Shown here: positions 1-9,501 of the stretch, piece by piece
Layout of the letters: every line of letters begins with the position of its first letter
How positions within the stretch are numbered: position 1 is the first letter of the stretch
Assembly (NCBI GenBank): GCA_016719925.1
Contig: JADJYC010000004.1
Location: 256,368 to 320,367, forward strand
DNA: 64,000 nt
Direction: 5' to 3'
Source of the DNA: Crocinitomicaceae bacterium
GTDB lineage: Bacteria > Bacteroidota > Bacteroidia > Flavobacteriales_D > Crocinitomicaceae
Notes under the pieces: generated by a model
Told to the model about the DNA's origin: nothing
What the model saw: only the letters and a program-made list of their open reading frames with translations
The model's database searches: none
Translations under genes and position numbers: made by a program

Positions 1-1
1 T

Positions 2-760
2 GTTGATCTCCACCATAACCTGAGATCAGCTTTACTGAAAAGAAAACTGAAAAAACCGGGAGCATCCTTTCCAAAACTCAACATAAAAAAGTTTTTACTC
101 ACACAGTTCAAGATAAACCGTTTGCCGGAACTGCATGTGGTAGACCGCTATTTTGAAGCGGTAAAACCTTTAAAAATACATTCAGATATTCTGGTAGGTG
201 ATTTTATAATTCCAACGGCAGATGAAGTAAATATTAATGATTTCGGAATTCCGGAAAAATATGTGGCATTTGCCATTGGCGCACAGATGACTACTAAAAA
301 ATTACCGAATGAAAAAATTGCTTCGCTGCTCGACAAAATAAAATTTCCGGTAGTATTGCTTGGCGGCGAAACAGATTTTGACAACAGTGAAATCATCATG
401 AAAAAAATTGCTGTGCGCCCGGCTGAAAATAAAATTATCAATCTGTGCGGCAGATTAAATCTCAATCAATCAGCATCTGTTGTAAGGCAATCACTAAAAA
501 TTATTACGCATGATACGGGTCTGATGCACATAGCAAGTTGTTTCAGAAAACAAACCATCTCTATCTGGGGAAATACCACACCTGATTTTGGAATGTACCC
601 TTACATGCCTATGAATCCAGCGTTATACAGTATTCATCAGGTTGAAAATTTAAAGTGCCGTCCCTGTTCCAAAATCGGCTACAAAGAATGCCCTAAAAAA
701 CATTTTAATTGTATGAATCTCCAGAATCTGGACAAGATTGCAAAAGAGGTTAACGGGTAG
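2..760 (+). CDS. Glycosyltransferase family 9 (heptosyltransferase-like), 5' end outside window
   Basis: The frame is open from the left edge, so the start lies outside; 252 codons are visible. The protein fits GT9, whose members transfer heptose or a related sugar onto the growing LPS core at the cytoplasmic face of the inner membrane. Seen: a DLHHNLRS segment near the edge, a VVLLGGETDF strand-loop at about nt 352-380, and the nucleotide-sugar binding signature THDTGLMHIAS at about nt 505-540. The tail is rich in Cys (CRPC, KECP), as in many Bacteroidota GT9 proteins. A start at nt 122 would cut the acceptor domain and is unlikely. The sugar and acceptor cannot be told. waaA and rfaE2 elsewhere in the window agree with an LPS role. 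Confidence 0.85.
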   Translation, partial: VDLHHNLRSALLKRKLKKPGASFPKLNIKKFLLTQFKINRLPELHVVDRYFEAVKPLKIHSDILVGDFIIPTADEVNINDFGIPEKYVAFAIGAQMTTKKLPNEKIASLLDKIKFPVVLLGGETDFDNSEIIMKKIAVRPAENKIINLCGRLNLNQSASVVRQSLKIITHDTGLMHIASCFRKQTISIWGNTTPDFGMYPYMPMNPALYSIHQVENLKCRPCSKIGYKECPKKHFNCMNLQNLDKIAKEVNG

Positions 761-783
761 GTGGCCTGCGGCCTGAGGAAAAA

Positions 784-946
784 GCCAAAAGCTATAAGCA
801 AAAAGCAAAAAGGAAAAAGGGGGAAGACTATAGGAGATGGGGTTTAAAGGGATTCAGATTTTATAGGAGTTTTTAGTTCTTTTTGACTTTTAGAGAATTT
901 TGAGTCTCCCAAATTTAAAATATCCTTTTCAATTTTGGCTTTTGCC
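784..946. repeat. Seven-base-period A-rich tract with inverted partner
   Basis: After the GT9 stop, six consecutive heptamers run in phase from 784 to 825: GCCAAAA, GCTATAA, GCAAAAA twice, GGAAAAA, GGGGGAA. The complementary form (TTTTGGC, TTTTGCC) sits at 933-946, just outside the thioesterase stop, so the two arms face each other across about 107 bp. No gene is visible between them. The layout resembles the larger array at 57.6 kb. Confidence 0.5.
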
Positions 947-954
947 TCCAAACA

Positions 955-1467
955 CTATCTCTCAAACAACAATTTCAATTCCGTAGCATCTGATGGTTTC
1001 ATTTTTCCGGCAAGAATCAGACTAAGTTGTCTTCTTCTCAAAGCAGAATCAAATCTTCTTTTTTCTTCATCTGTTTCTGGAATTAATTCCGGAATTTCCA
1101 TGGTTTTACCTTCTTTGTTAATTGCAACAAATGTATAGATTGCCTGATTACACTGACGACGGATACCGGTAACACGATCTTCGATAGAAACATCAATAAT
1201 AACCTCCATTGAAGTTTTAAATGCTCTCGAAACTTTTGCTTCAAGTGTAACAATATCGCCAAGTTCAATTGGATTATTGAATGAAACATTATTTACTGCT
1301 GCAGTAACGGCAACTTCTTTACAATGTCTGTGTGATGATACAGCTGCAATTTCATCCATCCACGCAAGCAAAGCTCCGCCAAATAATTTTCCAAGCGTAT
1401 TGGTTTCATGCGGAAGCACCACTTTGGTAGTTACTGCAATGGATTCTCTGGCTGATTTGGGATTCAT
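955..1467 (-). CDS. Acyl-CoA thioesterase, hotdog fold (YciA/BACH type)
   Basis: A 170-residue single-hotdog protein that would hydrolyse acyl-CoA to free acid and CoA in the cytoplasm. Seen: VVLPHETNTLGKLFGG at residues 16-31 followed by LLAWMDEIAA, the central hotdog helix with its conserved Asp-Glu. After it come VNNVSFNNPIELGD and the late strands. The length is normal for the family. The C-terminal 35 residues are charged and helical, as in other Bacteroidota members. It is transcribed divergently from gpmI. Substrate chain length cannot be read from the sequence. Confidence 0.88.
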   Translation of the reverse strand: MNPKSARESIAVTTKVVLPHETNTLGKLFGGALLAWMDEIAAVSSHRHCKEVAVTAAVNNVSFNNPIELGDIVTLEAKVSRAFKTSMEVIIDVSIEDRVTGIRRQCNQAIYTFVAINKEGKTMEIPELIPETDEEKRRFDSALRRRQLSLILAGKMKPSDATELKLLFER

Positions 1468-1548
1468 ATAAATGATTTAATGAACCAAAGGTAATTGGTT
1501 TACAGCAGAATTTTACTGATTTCTGTCAAGACCAACGAACAAACGTTG

Positions 1549-1556
1549 TACTTTTG
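1549..1556 (+). promoter_or_regulatory. Promoter -7 box of gpmI
   Basis: TACTTTTG matches the Bacteroidota -7 consensus TAnnTTTG and lies 17 bp before the gpmI ATG. No convincing -33 TTTG is seen at the usual distance, so this rests on the -7 box and its position. Confidence 0.45.
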
Positions 1557-1572
1557 TAAAAAATTTACCCGC

Positions 1573-3096
1573 ATGTCGAAAAAAGTCGCGCTGCTGATAT
1601 TAGACGGATGGGGTCATGGCGATCACTCCAAATCAGATGGAATTTTCAATGCAGAAACTCCCTTTGTTGATTCACTTGAAAAAAATTATCCAAATGCTGA
1701 ATTGCTGACAGACGGTGAGCACGTAGGTTTGCCTGAAGGTCAGATGGGAAATTCTGAAGTAGGTCACCTCAACATTGGCGCAGGCAGAATTGTTTATCAG
1801 GAATTAACTCGAATCAATAAAGCAATAAGAGAAGGAGAATTTCAAACCAATAAAATTCTTACAGATGCTTTTGAGTACGCCAAAAAAGAAAATAAAAAAG
1901 TACATCTGATTGGTTTGGTTTCAACCGGTGGCGTACACTCTTCACAAGATCATATTTACGCATTATGCGATCTGGCAAAAAGTAACGGCGTACAACAACT
2001 GTTCATTCATGCTTTCACTGACGGACGTGATTGTAACCCAACTACCGGAAAAGGTCACATTGAGGAACTGGAAAAACATCTTGCCAAATCAGCCGGAAAA
2101 ATTGCGAGTGTTTGCGGAAGGTATTACGCTATGGACCGTGACAAAAGATGGGAACGCATCAAACTCGCTTATGAATTGATGGTGAACGGAACAGGAGAAG
2201 AAGTAAAATCAGCCGGTGAGGCAATTGAAAAATCATATCAGCGTGAAATTACGGATGAATTTATCAAACCATTTGTCATAACAGAAAATGGAAATCCGGT
2301 TGCCAAAATTGAAGAAGGAGATGTGGTGATTTCATTTAATTTCAGAACTGACCGCTGCCGGGAAATCACAATGGCTCTCACACAACAGGATTTTCCTGAA
2401 CAGCAGATGAAGAAAATGAATCTTCATTATGTGACCATGACTAATTACGATGAAACTTTTAAAAATGTAAAGGTGGTTTTTGAAAAAGATAATCTGGTAA
2501 ATACAATCGGAGAAATTGTTTCAAAAAATAATAAGTCCCAGGTCAGAATAGCTGAAACAGAAAAATATCCGCACGTAAGTTTTTTCTTTTCAGGCGGACG
2601 GGAAAAAGAATTTGACGGAGAACGGAGAATTATGATTCAATCTCCGAAAGTTGCTACATATGATCTGAAACCTGAAATGAGTGCGCATGAAATTGCAGAT
2701 GCGATTTGTTATGACATGGAAAAAAACGGTCCGGATTTTATTTGCCTGAATTTTGCCAATACAGATATGGTTGGACACACCGGAGTTTACAATGCCATAT
2801 TAAAAGCGGCGAATGCAGTGGATGGTAGTGTCAGACAAGTGGTGGAAAAAGGAAAATCGCTGGGCTACTCTTTCATCATAATTGCAGATCATGGGAACTC
2901 AGACTACTGCATTAATCCGGATGGATCACCGAATACAGCGCACTCACTAAATCCTGTTCCGGTAATTGTCATCAGTGATTCAGTAAATAAAGTCCAGAAA
3001 GGAATTTTAGCAGATGTTGCCCCAACTATACTTCACCTAATGGGTATTGAACGTCCAAAAGAAATGACGGGAAAAGTTCTGGTTGCTACAATTTAA
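1573..3096 (+). CDS. gpmI: 2,3-bisphosphoglycerate-independent phosphoglycerate mutase
   Basis: Interconverts 3- and 2-phosphoglycerate in glycolysis and gluconeogenesis, using two metal ions and a phosphoserine intermediate. The ATG at 1573 gives 507 residues, the normal iPGM length; an earlier in-frame start at 1495 would add 26 residues with no family counterpart and span the promoter. Seen: LLILDGWGHG at the N-terminus (metal-binding Asp), the catalytic Ser in GQMGNSEVGHLNIGAGR near residue 60, HAFTDGRD, NFRTDRCREIT, NFANTDMVGHTG and the metal site ADHGNSD near the C-terminus. The gene is intact and apparently monocistronic. Confidence 0.97.
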   Translation: MSKKVALLILDGWGHGDHSKSDGIFNAETPFVDSLEKNYPNAELLTDGEHVGLPEGQMGNSEVGHLNIGAGRIVYQELTRINKAIREGEFQTNKILTDAFEYAKKENKKVHLIGLVSTGGVHSSQDHIYALCDLAKSNGVQQLFIHAFTDGRDCNPTTGKGHIEELEKHLAKSAGKIASVCGRYYAMDRDKRWERIKLAYELMVNGTGEEVKSAGEAIEKSYQREITDEFIKPFVITENGNPVAKIEEGDVVISFNFRTDRCREITMALTQQDFPEQQMKKMNLHYVTMTNYDETFKNVKVVFEKDNLVNTIGEIVSKNNKSQVRIAETEKYPHVSFFFSGGREKEFDGERRIMIQSPKVATYDLKPEMSAHEIADAICYDMEKNGPDFICLNFANTDMVGHTGVYNAILKAANAVDGSVRQVVEKGKSLGYSFIIIADHGNSDYCINPDGSPNTAHSLNPVPVIVISDSVNKVQKGILADVAPTILHLMGIERPKEMTGKVLVATI

Positions 3097-3249
3097 CCAC
3101 AGTTACAAAGAATTCATTTCTATTCAAAAAGGATAGAAATTAGAATCTCAAAGATTAATTGATCATTTAATTAAATTCGAATTAGTCTGATCGCATTCTA
3201 ATCTCTGTTTTAATTAATACTTTTTAGACCAATTCAGCGTTAAGTCATC

Positions 3250-4444
3250 ATGAGGTTTTGCTTTTTTTGTTTTTATTTAATCATACTTCAATGTTCCGTT
3301 GCACAAAACTGGCATCAGATCTCTGATTTTCCCGGAACACAAAGAGATGACGGAACAGTTTTTGTGATTGGAGATACCGCTTATTGCGGTACCGGATATT
3401 TACCATGGTTTGCCGGATCTTCAGATTTTTACGGATTTGATATGAGCACTGATTCCTGGTTTGCAATTTCATCATTACCATCCGGTCAGGAGCGTCAATA
3501 TGCTTGTGGATTTTCTGACGGATTTTTCGGGATATATTTTTGGTGGCTACAATTCGGGCACATTTCTAAATGACCTCTGGCAATATGATCCTATTTCAGA
3601 TCAATGGACAGAAAAAACTTCAATGCCTGCTGTGGCCAGAAGTGCATCTGCTCATTTTGTTATTGGCGATACCGCTTATATTATTTGCGGTAAAACTGCA
3701 GACGATTACGCCATCAATGAAGTTTGGGCGTATAGCATGAGCTCAGATGTATGGATACAAAAAAATAATTTCCCATTTGGTAACCGGTGGAGAGCATCTG
3801 GTGCATCTTCACAATCGAAAGGCTATTTATTATTTGGCAAAAATGAAATACTTAACTACGATGAAATTCTTTATGAATACAATCCTCAAATAGATTCATG
3901 GAGCGCTATCGATACATTTCCTGAAGCTGGCAGAACACATTCCTCACTTTTGTTTTTTGAAGATGATTTATTGGTTATCACCGGACAGGATTCAAATGGA
4001 AATTCTTACAATGACTTATGGCGATATAATTTAACTGCAGGCAGCTGGGATGAGTTGAACTCTATTCCCGCAGACGGGAGAAGAGGTGGAATAAGCTTTC
4101 ATAGCAGCTCTGCCATTTACTATTCAACCGGTATAAACCAAAGTAACATACGTATCAAAGAAACATGGAAAAATGAAAATCCTCTCACTGCAGATCCTAT
4201 TGAAATAAATTCTCATCTTACACTATACCCCAATCCGGCTGACAATTTTTTTTCTATATTCGGACCACAGCAGTCTGTTAATTATAAAGTTCAGGTGTAT
4301 AGTATTTCCGGAGAACTTTTGATGGAAGGAAACGCAGGTAGTGAAAATAGTTTTGATTGCAGTAATCTGCCCAACGGGTTCTATACAATATTCATCAGCA
4401 CTCCTGGATCGGTTAATTGCTCCAAACTCATTATTTGTCATTAG
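3250..4444 (+). CDS. Secreted kelch-repeat protein with T9SS sorting domain (frameshifted)
   Basis: The signal peptide is MRFCFFCFYLIILQCSVAQ. It is followed by kelch/galactose-oxidase-type beta-propeller repeats (FGGYNSGTFLNDLWQYDP, a later YNDLWRYNLTAGSWDEL), then a type IX secretion C-terminal domain starting LTLYPNPADNFF. The protein is therefore expected to cross the outer membrane by T9SS and be attached or released. The frame breaks at about nt 3528-3536, where CGGGATAT has one G too many; removing it restores FFGYIFGGYN and one protein of about 397 residues. The ligand is unknown. Confidence 0.82.
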
Positions 4445-4475
4445 ATCACAAATAAATCTCCTTAAAAAGAAAGGT

Positions 4476-5153
4476 CTACAATAGATTCTTCTTCTCCCCT
4501 GCAACAAAATCTTTCAGATAAAAAGGTTCAAAATAAGCCAGATCTTCAAAATCTTTTGCATTGAATTTTTGTTCAGACAATTCGCACATTCCTTTTGCAG
4601 AAACTGCGGTTTGCAAATCAAAATGCGCGTTTGCACTTTTTATAATGTCTTTACATTTATTTGCACCCGGACCAACGAACAGAATTGAATTTTGATCCAG
4701 CAAATCAGCAAATGAATTTTCATCTATAATCAATGCTTCAGTTTTTTGAATTTCAATTAATGACTGATCATAAACCGTTGCATAAACTTCCATGCGCATT
4801 GCATCAAACATCGGGCATATCAGATCACATTTTTTATCTGTCAGCGCAGCAAGCGATTTCAGTGAATTAATTGCAATCAACGGAATATCCAATGCATAGC
4901 ACAATCCTTTTGCCGTAGAAGCACCGATACGCAAACCAGTATATGATCCTGGTCCTTCGCTTACAGCAACTGCATCTAATTCTTTCAGATTTTTACCGGC
5001 AGATTTCAAAACATCCTGAATAAAAATATTCAGATTTTCAGCATGAGAAAAATGTTCTTCCGTGATTTCTTTGGTGAAGATATTTTTACCGTTTTGAGCA
5101 AGAGAAACTGAACAGGTTTTTGTAGCTGTTTCTAAATTTAGAATGAGTGCCAT
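4476..5153 (-). CDS. tsaB: tRNA threonylcarbamoyladenosine biosynthesis protein TsaB
   Basis: A 225-residue ASKHA-fold subunit that pairs with TsaD and TsaE to place the threonylcarbamoyl group on A37 of ANN-decoding tRNAs. Seen: ILNLETATKTCSVSL at the N-terminus, HAENL, and the signature VSEGPGSYTGLRIGASTAKGL around residues 63-85. The length is normal. It lies 2 bp downstream of the OmpA-family gene on the same strand, so the two are probably co-transcribed. Confidence 0.95.
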   Translation of the reverse strand: MALILNLETATKTCSVSLAQNGKNIFTKEITEEHFSHAENLNIFIQDVLKSAGKNLKELDAVAVSEGPGSYTGLRIGASTAKGLCYALDIPLIAINSLKSLAALTDKKCDLICPMFDAMRMEVYATVYDQSLIEIQKTEALIIDENSFADLLDQNSILFVGPGANKCKDIIKSANAHFDLQTAVSAKGMCELSEQKFNAKDFEDLAYFEPFYLKDFVAGEKKNLL

Positions 5154-5155
5154 TG

Positions 5156-6382
5156 TTATTCGATAATCATTATTGTCACTCTTCTGTTTGCTTCCTCTTC
5201 TTCCGTGTTTTTCGGTTTTTCATAAAGCATCTGAGTAGCTCCATAACCAACCGCAACAAGACGCGAATCATCAATTCCGTTATCCTTCAGCCATTTTTTC
5301 ACCGCTTTTGCACGTTCTTCAGACAAGGACATAGAATGTTTTGGATTTTTATTCCCGGGGTCATTTACGTGACCCTGGATTTCAATCCGAACCGTTTCAT
5401 TTAATGCCAGAAAATCCAGCAGACGTTTTAAAGCCGGCATAGAAATAGGCAGAAAATCAGCTTCATCCTGCGAGAATTTAATGTCTTCAAGCAAGAGCTT
5501 TTTTCCCGGTGCAAGTTTTTCCAGTTCAATCACAATTTCGGTATCTGTATCCGGATCTTTTTCCATAGTGATATCTCTGACATAAATAAAATATCCTTGC
5601 GTATTTGATTCAACGTGTAATGTTTTGGCAGAGGTAGAACTGAAAATAAAATCAGTTCCCATAAAAAGTGCATTGTCCTGATTCACGCCGGAAATAATCA
5701 GATTGGCTTCAACAGGTTCTCCTGTTTTCTTTATCACGGATTTTCAGCCGGACAAAATGATCGCTTTTGTTTTTCTGAAATCCTGAACTTTAGAACGGGT
5801 CACGGCTATTGTTCCAATGCGGTTATACCGCACCCTGACTTTACCTGTATAAGTTGAGTTGGTGTGAATAAGCAGATAAAAAACATCGCCCATCTGACAG
5901 GCAACAGACGGTTTAAAATTTTCACCACGCGGATTTTCTTCAATTCCTTTTTCATAATACATGGACATATCATAAAGAACCGGTGTCACTTTATCTGATT
6001 CCAGTTTTTCACAAAATGTATTATCCGGCGCACGGAAAAGAAAATAGCTGAAATCGACATTGTTCTCAGTAAAAATTTCAAACTCAAACGTACCCTCTAC
6101 ATTTGGTTCAAGTCTCAGCCAAACAGAGTTTACCTCATGAAAATCAGGATACATATTCATGAAATCATCACGCTGGCCATAATTTCCGGGAAACTGAATC
6201 TGAGATTCTACAGTGTAGTCAAATACCTCAACCGCACCAAAACAATCAGCAAACGAACTGGAATAATGCATTTTAAAGCCCTGAGAGAAAGCAGATTCTC
6301 CCAAAACCAGCATCAGCAGTATTACAATCCATGTTCGTGTCACGTCTAGTAAATATACGTTAATTTTGTAAAAATGCCTCAC
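5156..6382 (-). CDS. OmpA-family outer-membrane protein, interrupted by two compensating indels
   Basis: One gene read as two pieces. The N-terminal part has a signal peptide ending GESAFSQ and a beta-rich domain of unknown function. The C-terminal part is a peptidoglycan-binding OmpA domain with the pattern IEIQGHVNDPG, LSEERAKAVKKWL and NRRVTIMI. The pieces share a frame but are separated by a TGA at 5744-5746. Reading one base over between nt 5770-5774 (A5, one A short on the coding strand) and nt 5725-5728 (A4, one A extra) gives HFVRLKIRDKETGEPVEANL without a stop, so two opposite errors explain the TGA. A GTG at 6343 would start right at the signal peptide and is an alternative start. 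About 408 residues in all. Confidence 0.75.
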
Positions 6383-6404
6383 ATTTCATGCCAAACAAAA
6401 GGTT

Positions 6405-6782
6405 ATGAGCGATACAAAAACAATTTACGATCATCTTGGCGATGAACGCCTCTTACAACTTATACGAATTTTTTATGCAAAAGTTTTTGTAAACCCCGTC
6501 CTCAGTCCGTTGTTTGATGAAACTACCAAAGAAACTATAATGGATAAACAGTATTGTTTTCTTTCGCAATATCTTGGAGGTCCTTTCAGATACAATGAAA
6601 AATACGGAGTACCCCGAATGCGGCAATCACATATGAAACATGCCATCACACCCAAACACCGTGATGAATGGCTGAAACTGATGAAAGAATCTATTGAAAC
6701 GCTGGATTGTGACGAAAAACTGAAAATTGCATTATACAATTGTTTTCCGATGATGGCTGAACACATGACCAATTCGGAATAA
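6405..6782 (+). CDS. Truncated haemoglobin (group II-like globin)
   Basis: 125 residues with the 2-over-2 globin pattern: DERLLQLIRIFYAKV, PLFDET, the FLSQYLGGP turn, YGVPRMRQSHMKHAI carrying the proximal His, and RDEWLKLM. Such proteins bind haem and O2 or NO and are usually linked to nitrosative or oxygen stress. The start is 22 bp from the divergent OmpA-family gene, so the promoters overlap. Confidence 0.9.
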   Translation: MSDTKTIYDHLGDERLLQLIRIFYAKVFVNPVLSPLFDETTKETIMDKQYCFLSQYLGGPFRYNEKYGVPRMRQSHMKHAITPKHRDEWLKLMKESIETLDCDEKLKIALYNCFPMMAEHMTNSE

Positions 6783-6803
6783 AATTTGATGGATCAGATT
6801 ATT

Positions 6804-7385
6804 ATGAAAAAGAAAATTCCATTGCTGCTTTTAACCGCAATCATTTTTGTGCTTGGATCTTTTATCACAACAGAAAGAGATACAAAACTGATCTACTGGG
6901 ATCAGCGAAAATTAACCTGGGAAGATTTTAAAGGTGGCACTCCCGGAAACACTCCGTATGTTGCATTAACCCATTCTGCAATTTCACTCAATATGAGTGG
7001 TCAGGATAAAAATATTTACTGCAGTGTTGAGTCTGTTTTCTATCCAAAACAATCCTGGAAAAAGAAAAATGTAACGGATCATGTTCTTAATCATGAGCAG
7101 CGTCATTTTGATATAACTGAAATTCACTCACGCATGCTGCGGAAAACCATTTCTGAAACCCGGTTTAAAAAGTATGAATCCATTGCCGCAGATATTCAGA
7201 AACTATTCAATACCAGTTCCACCGCTTGTTCAAAAATGCAGGATCTCTATGATCAGGAAACCGATCATTCCAAAAAGAAACCAGAACAGGAAATGTGGAA
7301 TACAAAAATTGATAGTTTGCTGAATGTTTATTCAGATTGGACACAAACAGAATTTGTGCTGGATGTGGGATATCTTTTGGAATAA
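6804..7385 (+). CDS. Exported DUF922-like putative metalloprotease
   Basis: The ATG at 6804 gives a clean signal peptide (MKKKIPLLLLTAIIFVLGSF). The mature part has the DUF922-type WDQRKLTWEDFKG opening and a NHEQRHFDITEIH stretch whose HEQxH arrangement recalls a zinc-binding helix. Catalysis is inferred only from that motif. It is 193 residues from this start; an ATG at 6789 would add five. It follows the globin by 21 bp and may share its transcript. Confidence 0.7.
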   Translation: MKKKIPLLLLTAIIFVLGSFITTERDTKLIYWDQRKLTWEDFKGGTPGNTPYVALTHSAISLNMSGQDKNIYCSVESVFYPKQSWKKKNVTDHVLNHEQRHFDITEIHSRMLRKTISETRFKKYESIAADIQKLFNTSSTACSKMQDLYDQETDHSKKKPEQEMWNTKIDSLLNVYSDWTQTEFVLDVGYLLE

Positions 7386-7584
7386 AATAACCAAAATAAA
7401 ATCACATATTCAAAATCATCACCGGTTAACGAATTAAATATCCGGACAAAATTATTTTCTCCTGCAGATAAGCGCTGATAAAAAACGCTGATTTCAGCAG
7501 ATTTTTTTGATAAACATAAAAGACAGGTTGCATATAAAAGACGGCAGCGGCAGATCGTATAAAATGTCGTAGTGGCAGGTCGTA

Positions 7585-7630
7585 TAAAACGCTGTAGGGG
7601 CAGGTCGCGACCTGCCCCTACAGCGTTTTA
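7585..7630. repeat. 46-bp perfect palindrome (family core CAGGTCGCGACCTG)
   Basis: Two 23-bp arms meet at 7607/7608 and read TAAAACGCTGTAGGGG then CAGGTCG towards the centre. It lies between the convergent DUF922 gene and icd, 24 bp from the icd stop, so it could end transcription from both sides. Degenerate half-units (GGCAGCGGCAGATCG, GTAGTGGCAGGTCG) precede it from about 7540. Related palindromes are at 25.35 kb and 26.63 kb. Confidence 0.85.
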
Positions 7631-7653
7631 GGAAAACTTTAATTTCTCCAATA

Positions 7654-8874
7654 CTAGTTCATTCTCTTCTGCAATTCTTTGTTCAATGCTTCTAAGAAAT
7701 CTTCTGTATAAACGTAGTCTTTTTCCGTTAGTTTATTTCCGTGAACACAAACTGCAAGATCTTTTGTCATCACACCACTTTCAACAACATCTACACACAC
7801 TTTTTCCAATGTGTCGCAGAATTTTTTCAGTTCAGCGTTGTTGTCCAATTTGGCACGATGTCCAAGACCTCTTGTCCACGCAAAAATGGAAGCAATTGAT
7901 TGGTAGATGTTTTTTACCAGCCATGTGATCACGGTAATGTCTTGTTACAGTTCCATGCGCTGCTTCAGCTTCCATGATTTCTCCGTCAGGAGTAATTAAA
8001 ACAGATGTCATTAATCCGAGCGAACCAAATCCCTGTGCCACTGAATCAGACTGAACATCTCCGTCATAATTTTTACATGCCCACACAAAAGAACCATTCC
8101 ATTTTAATGCCGATGCAACCATGTCATCAATTAAACGGTGTTCATAAACGATACCTGCTTCTTTGAATTTATCCTTGAACTGAGAATCGTAAATTTCCTG
8201 AAAAATATCTTTGAATCGTCCGTCGTATTTTTTCAGAATGGTGTTTTTTGTAGACAAATAAAGCGGCCATTTTTTTACCAGCGCAATATTGAAACAAGAA
8301 AGTGCAAATCCACGGATAGATTCATCCACGTTATACATTCCCATTGCTACACCTGCACTCTTGAATGCATAGATTTCGTGTTCGATTACTTTTCCATCTT
8401 CCCTTCAAATTTCATGGTCAGTTTACCTTTTCCAGGCACAACAAAATCAGTTGCTTTATACTGATCACCAAACGCGTGACGTCCAACAATAATCGGTGAT
8501 GTCCAATTGGAAACCAGACGCGGTACATTTTTGCAGACAATTGGCTCACGGAAAACTGTTCCATCCAGAATATTTCTGATAGTACCGTTTGGTGATTTCC
8601 ACATTTGTTTTAAGTTGAATTCTTTTACACGGCCTTCATCAGGCGTAATGGTTGCGCATTTGATTCCTACTTTGTATTTTTTGATGGCTTCAGCTGCTTC
8701 AACAGTTACTTTGTCTTCTGTTGCATCACGGTGTTCAACTCCTAAATCATAGTATTTGATATCTACATCCAGATAAGGGAGAATCAATTTGTCTTTAATA
8801 AATTTCCAGATGATTCTGGTCATTTCATCTCCGTCAAGTTCAACAACGGGATTTGCTACTTTAATTTTTGCCAT
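7654..8874 (-). CDS. icd: Isocitrate dehydrogenase (NADP), frameshifted
   Basis: TCA-cycle enzyme, isocitrate to 2-oxoglutarate with NADPH. It is of the roughly 405-residue dimeric type: NPVVELDGDEMTRIIW at the N-terminus, ATITPDEGRVKEF, KSPNGTIRNIL, STKNTILKKYDGRFKDIF, AAHGTVTRHYRDH and SIASIFAWTRGL. The gene is read in three pieces. Near nt 8399 one A is missing (GGGAAGATGG should be GGGAAAGATGG, giving KFEGKDGKVIEHE). Near nt 7925-7945 about two bases are missing around GGTAAAAAACATC. An essential-type enzyme broken twice at short runs points to sequence errors rather than gene loss. Confidence 0.93.
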
Positions 8875-8910
8875 TTTAGTTGCGGTTTAAAAGGGGTTCT
8901 TTATTGTAAA

Positions 8911-8918
8911 CAAATGTA
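8911..8918 (-). promoter_or_regulatory. Promoter -7 box of icd
   Basis: Reads TACATTTG on the minus strand, an exact TAnnTTTG match, 37 bp upstream of the icd ATG. A -33 element is not clear. Confidence 0.5.
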
Positions 8919-9012
8919 ATTATTTGAAGTTAATCCAGACATCTCAAGGTGAAATTTAGCTTGCAATACGCATATCACTTAATTTTCATAGTTTTAGTGA
9001 AAATACACCTCC

Positions 9013-9483
9013 ATGAAAAACGAACAGGAAATAATTGATTCCGTTCAAAATCAAGATGAAACCAGTCTGTCTTCAAAACCACACCGACCTCTTTATGCAG
9101 GTTTGACAGACCGAATCAAAGCAGTAACAGCTGACGGTTTTTTTCTGGTTGTATGCATGTTCATTATAAGTTCAGTCTTTACTAAAATCGGCGATGTCAG
9201 TGATACTGCCAGAATGTTTGCTTTTATTTCCATCTTCCTTCTTTATGATCCGCTTTTTACTTCTGTTTTTGGCGGAACAATTGGACACTTTGCCATGGGA
9301 CTAAGAGTAAAAAGAGAAAATGATCAGAACAAAAATATTTATATCCATTTAGCCTTCTGGCGTTTTATTGCAAAAGCATTGTTAGGATGGATATCGATTT
9401 TGACCGTGATGAGTTCTGAAAAAAATAAAGCTATTCATGATATGATTGCTCAATCCGTTGTTGTACACGTTAAGAAAGACTGA
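9013..9483 (+). CDS. RDD-family membrane protein
   Basis: 156 residues with a polar N-terminus and three to four predicted membrane helices: FFLVVCMFIISSVF, MFAFISIFLLYDPLF, and ALLGWISILTVM. The RDD signature includes AGLTDRIKAVTADGF near residue 30 and GGTIGHFAMGLRV. RDD proteins are inner-membrane proteins, some implicated in ion or solute movement; no specific role can be assigned. It is divergent from icd and convergent with the next gene. Confidence 0.75.
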   Translation: MKNEQEIIDSVQNQDETSLSSKPHRPLYAGLTDRIKAVTADGFFLVVCMFIISSVFTKIGDVSDTARMFAFISIFLLYDPLFTSVFGGTIGHFAMGLRVKRENDQNKNIYIHLAFWRFIAKALLGWISILTVMSSEKNKAIHDMIAQSVVVHVKKD

Positions 9484-9501
9484 AGATTTTACGTGAATAA
9501 C

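Noticed and set aside
3116..3140. Terminator after gpmI (ATTTCTAT/ATAGAAAT hairpin)
   Set aside because: The stem is AT-rich and no T-run follows it.
5744..5746. Stop-codon recoding or selenocysteine in the OmpA gene
   Set aside because: Two compensating homopolymer indels give a better reading and no SECIS-like need exists.
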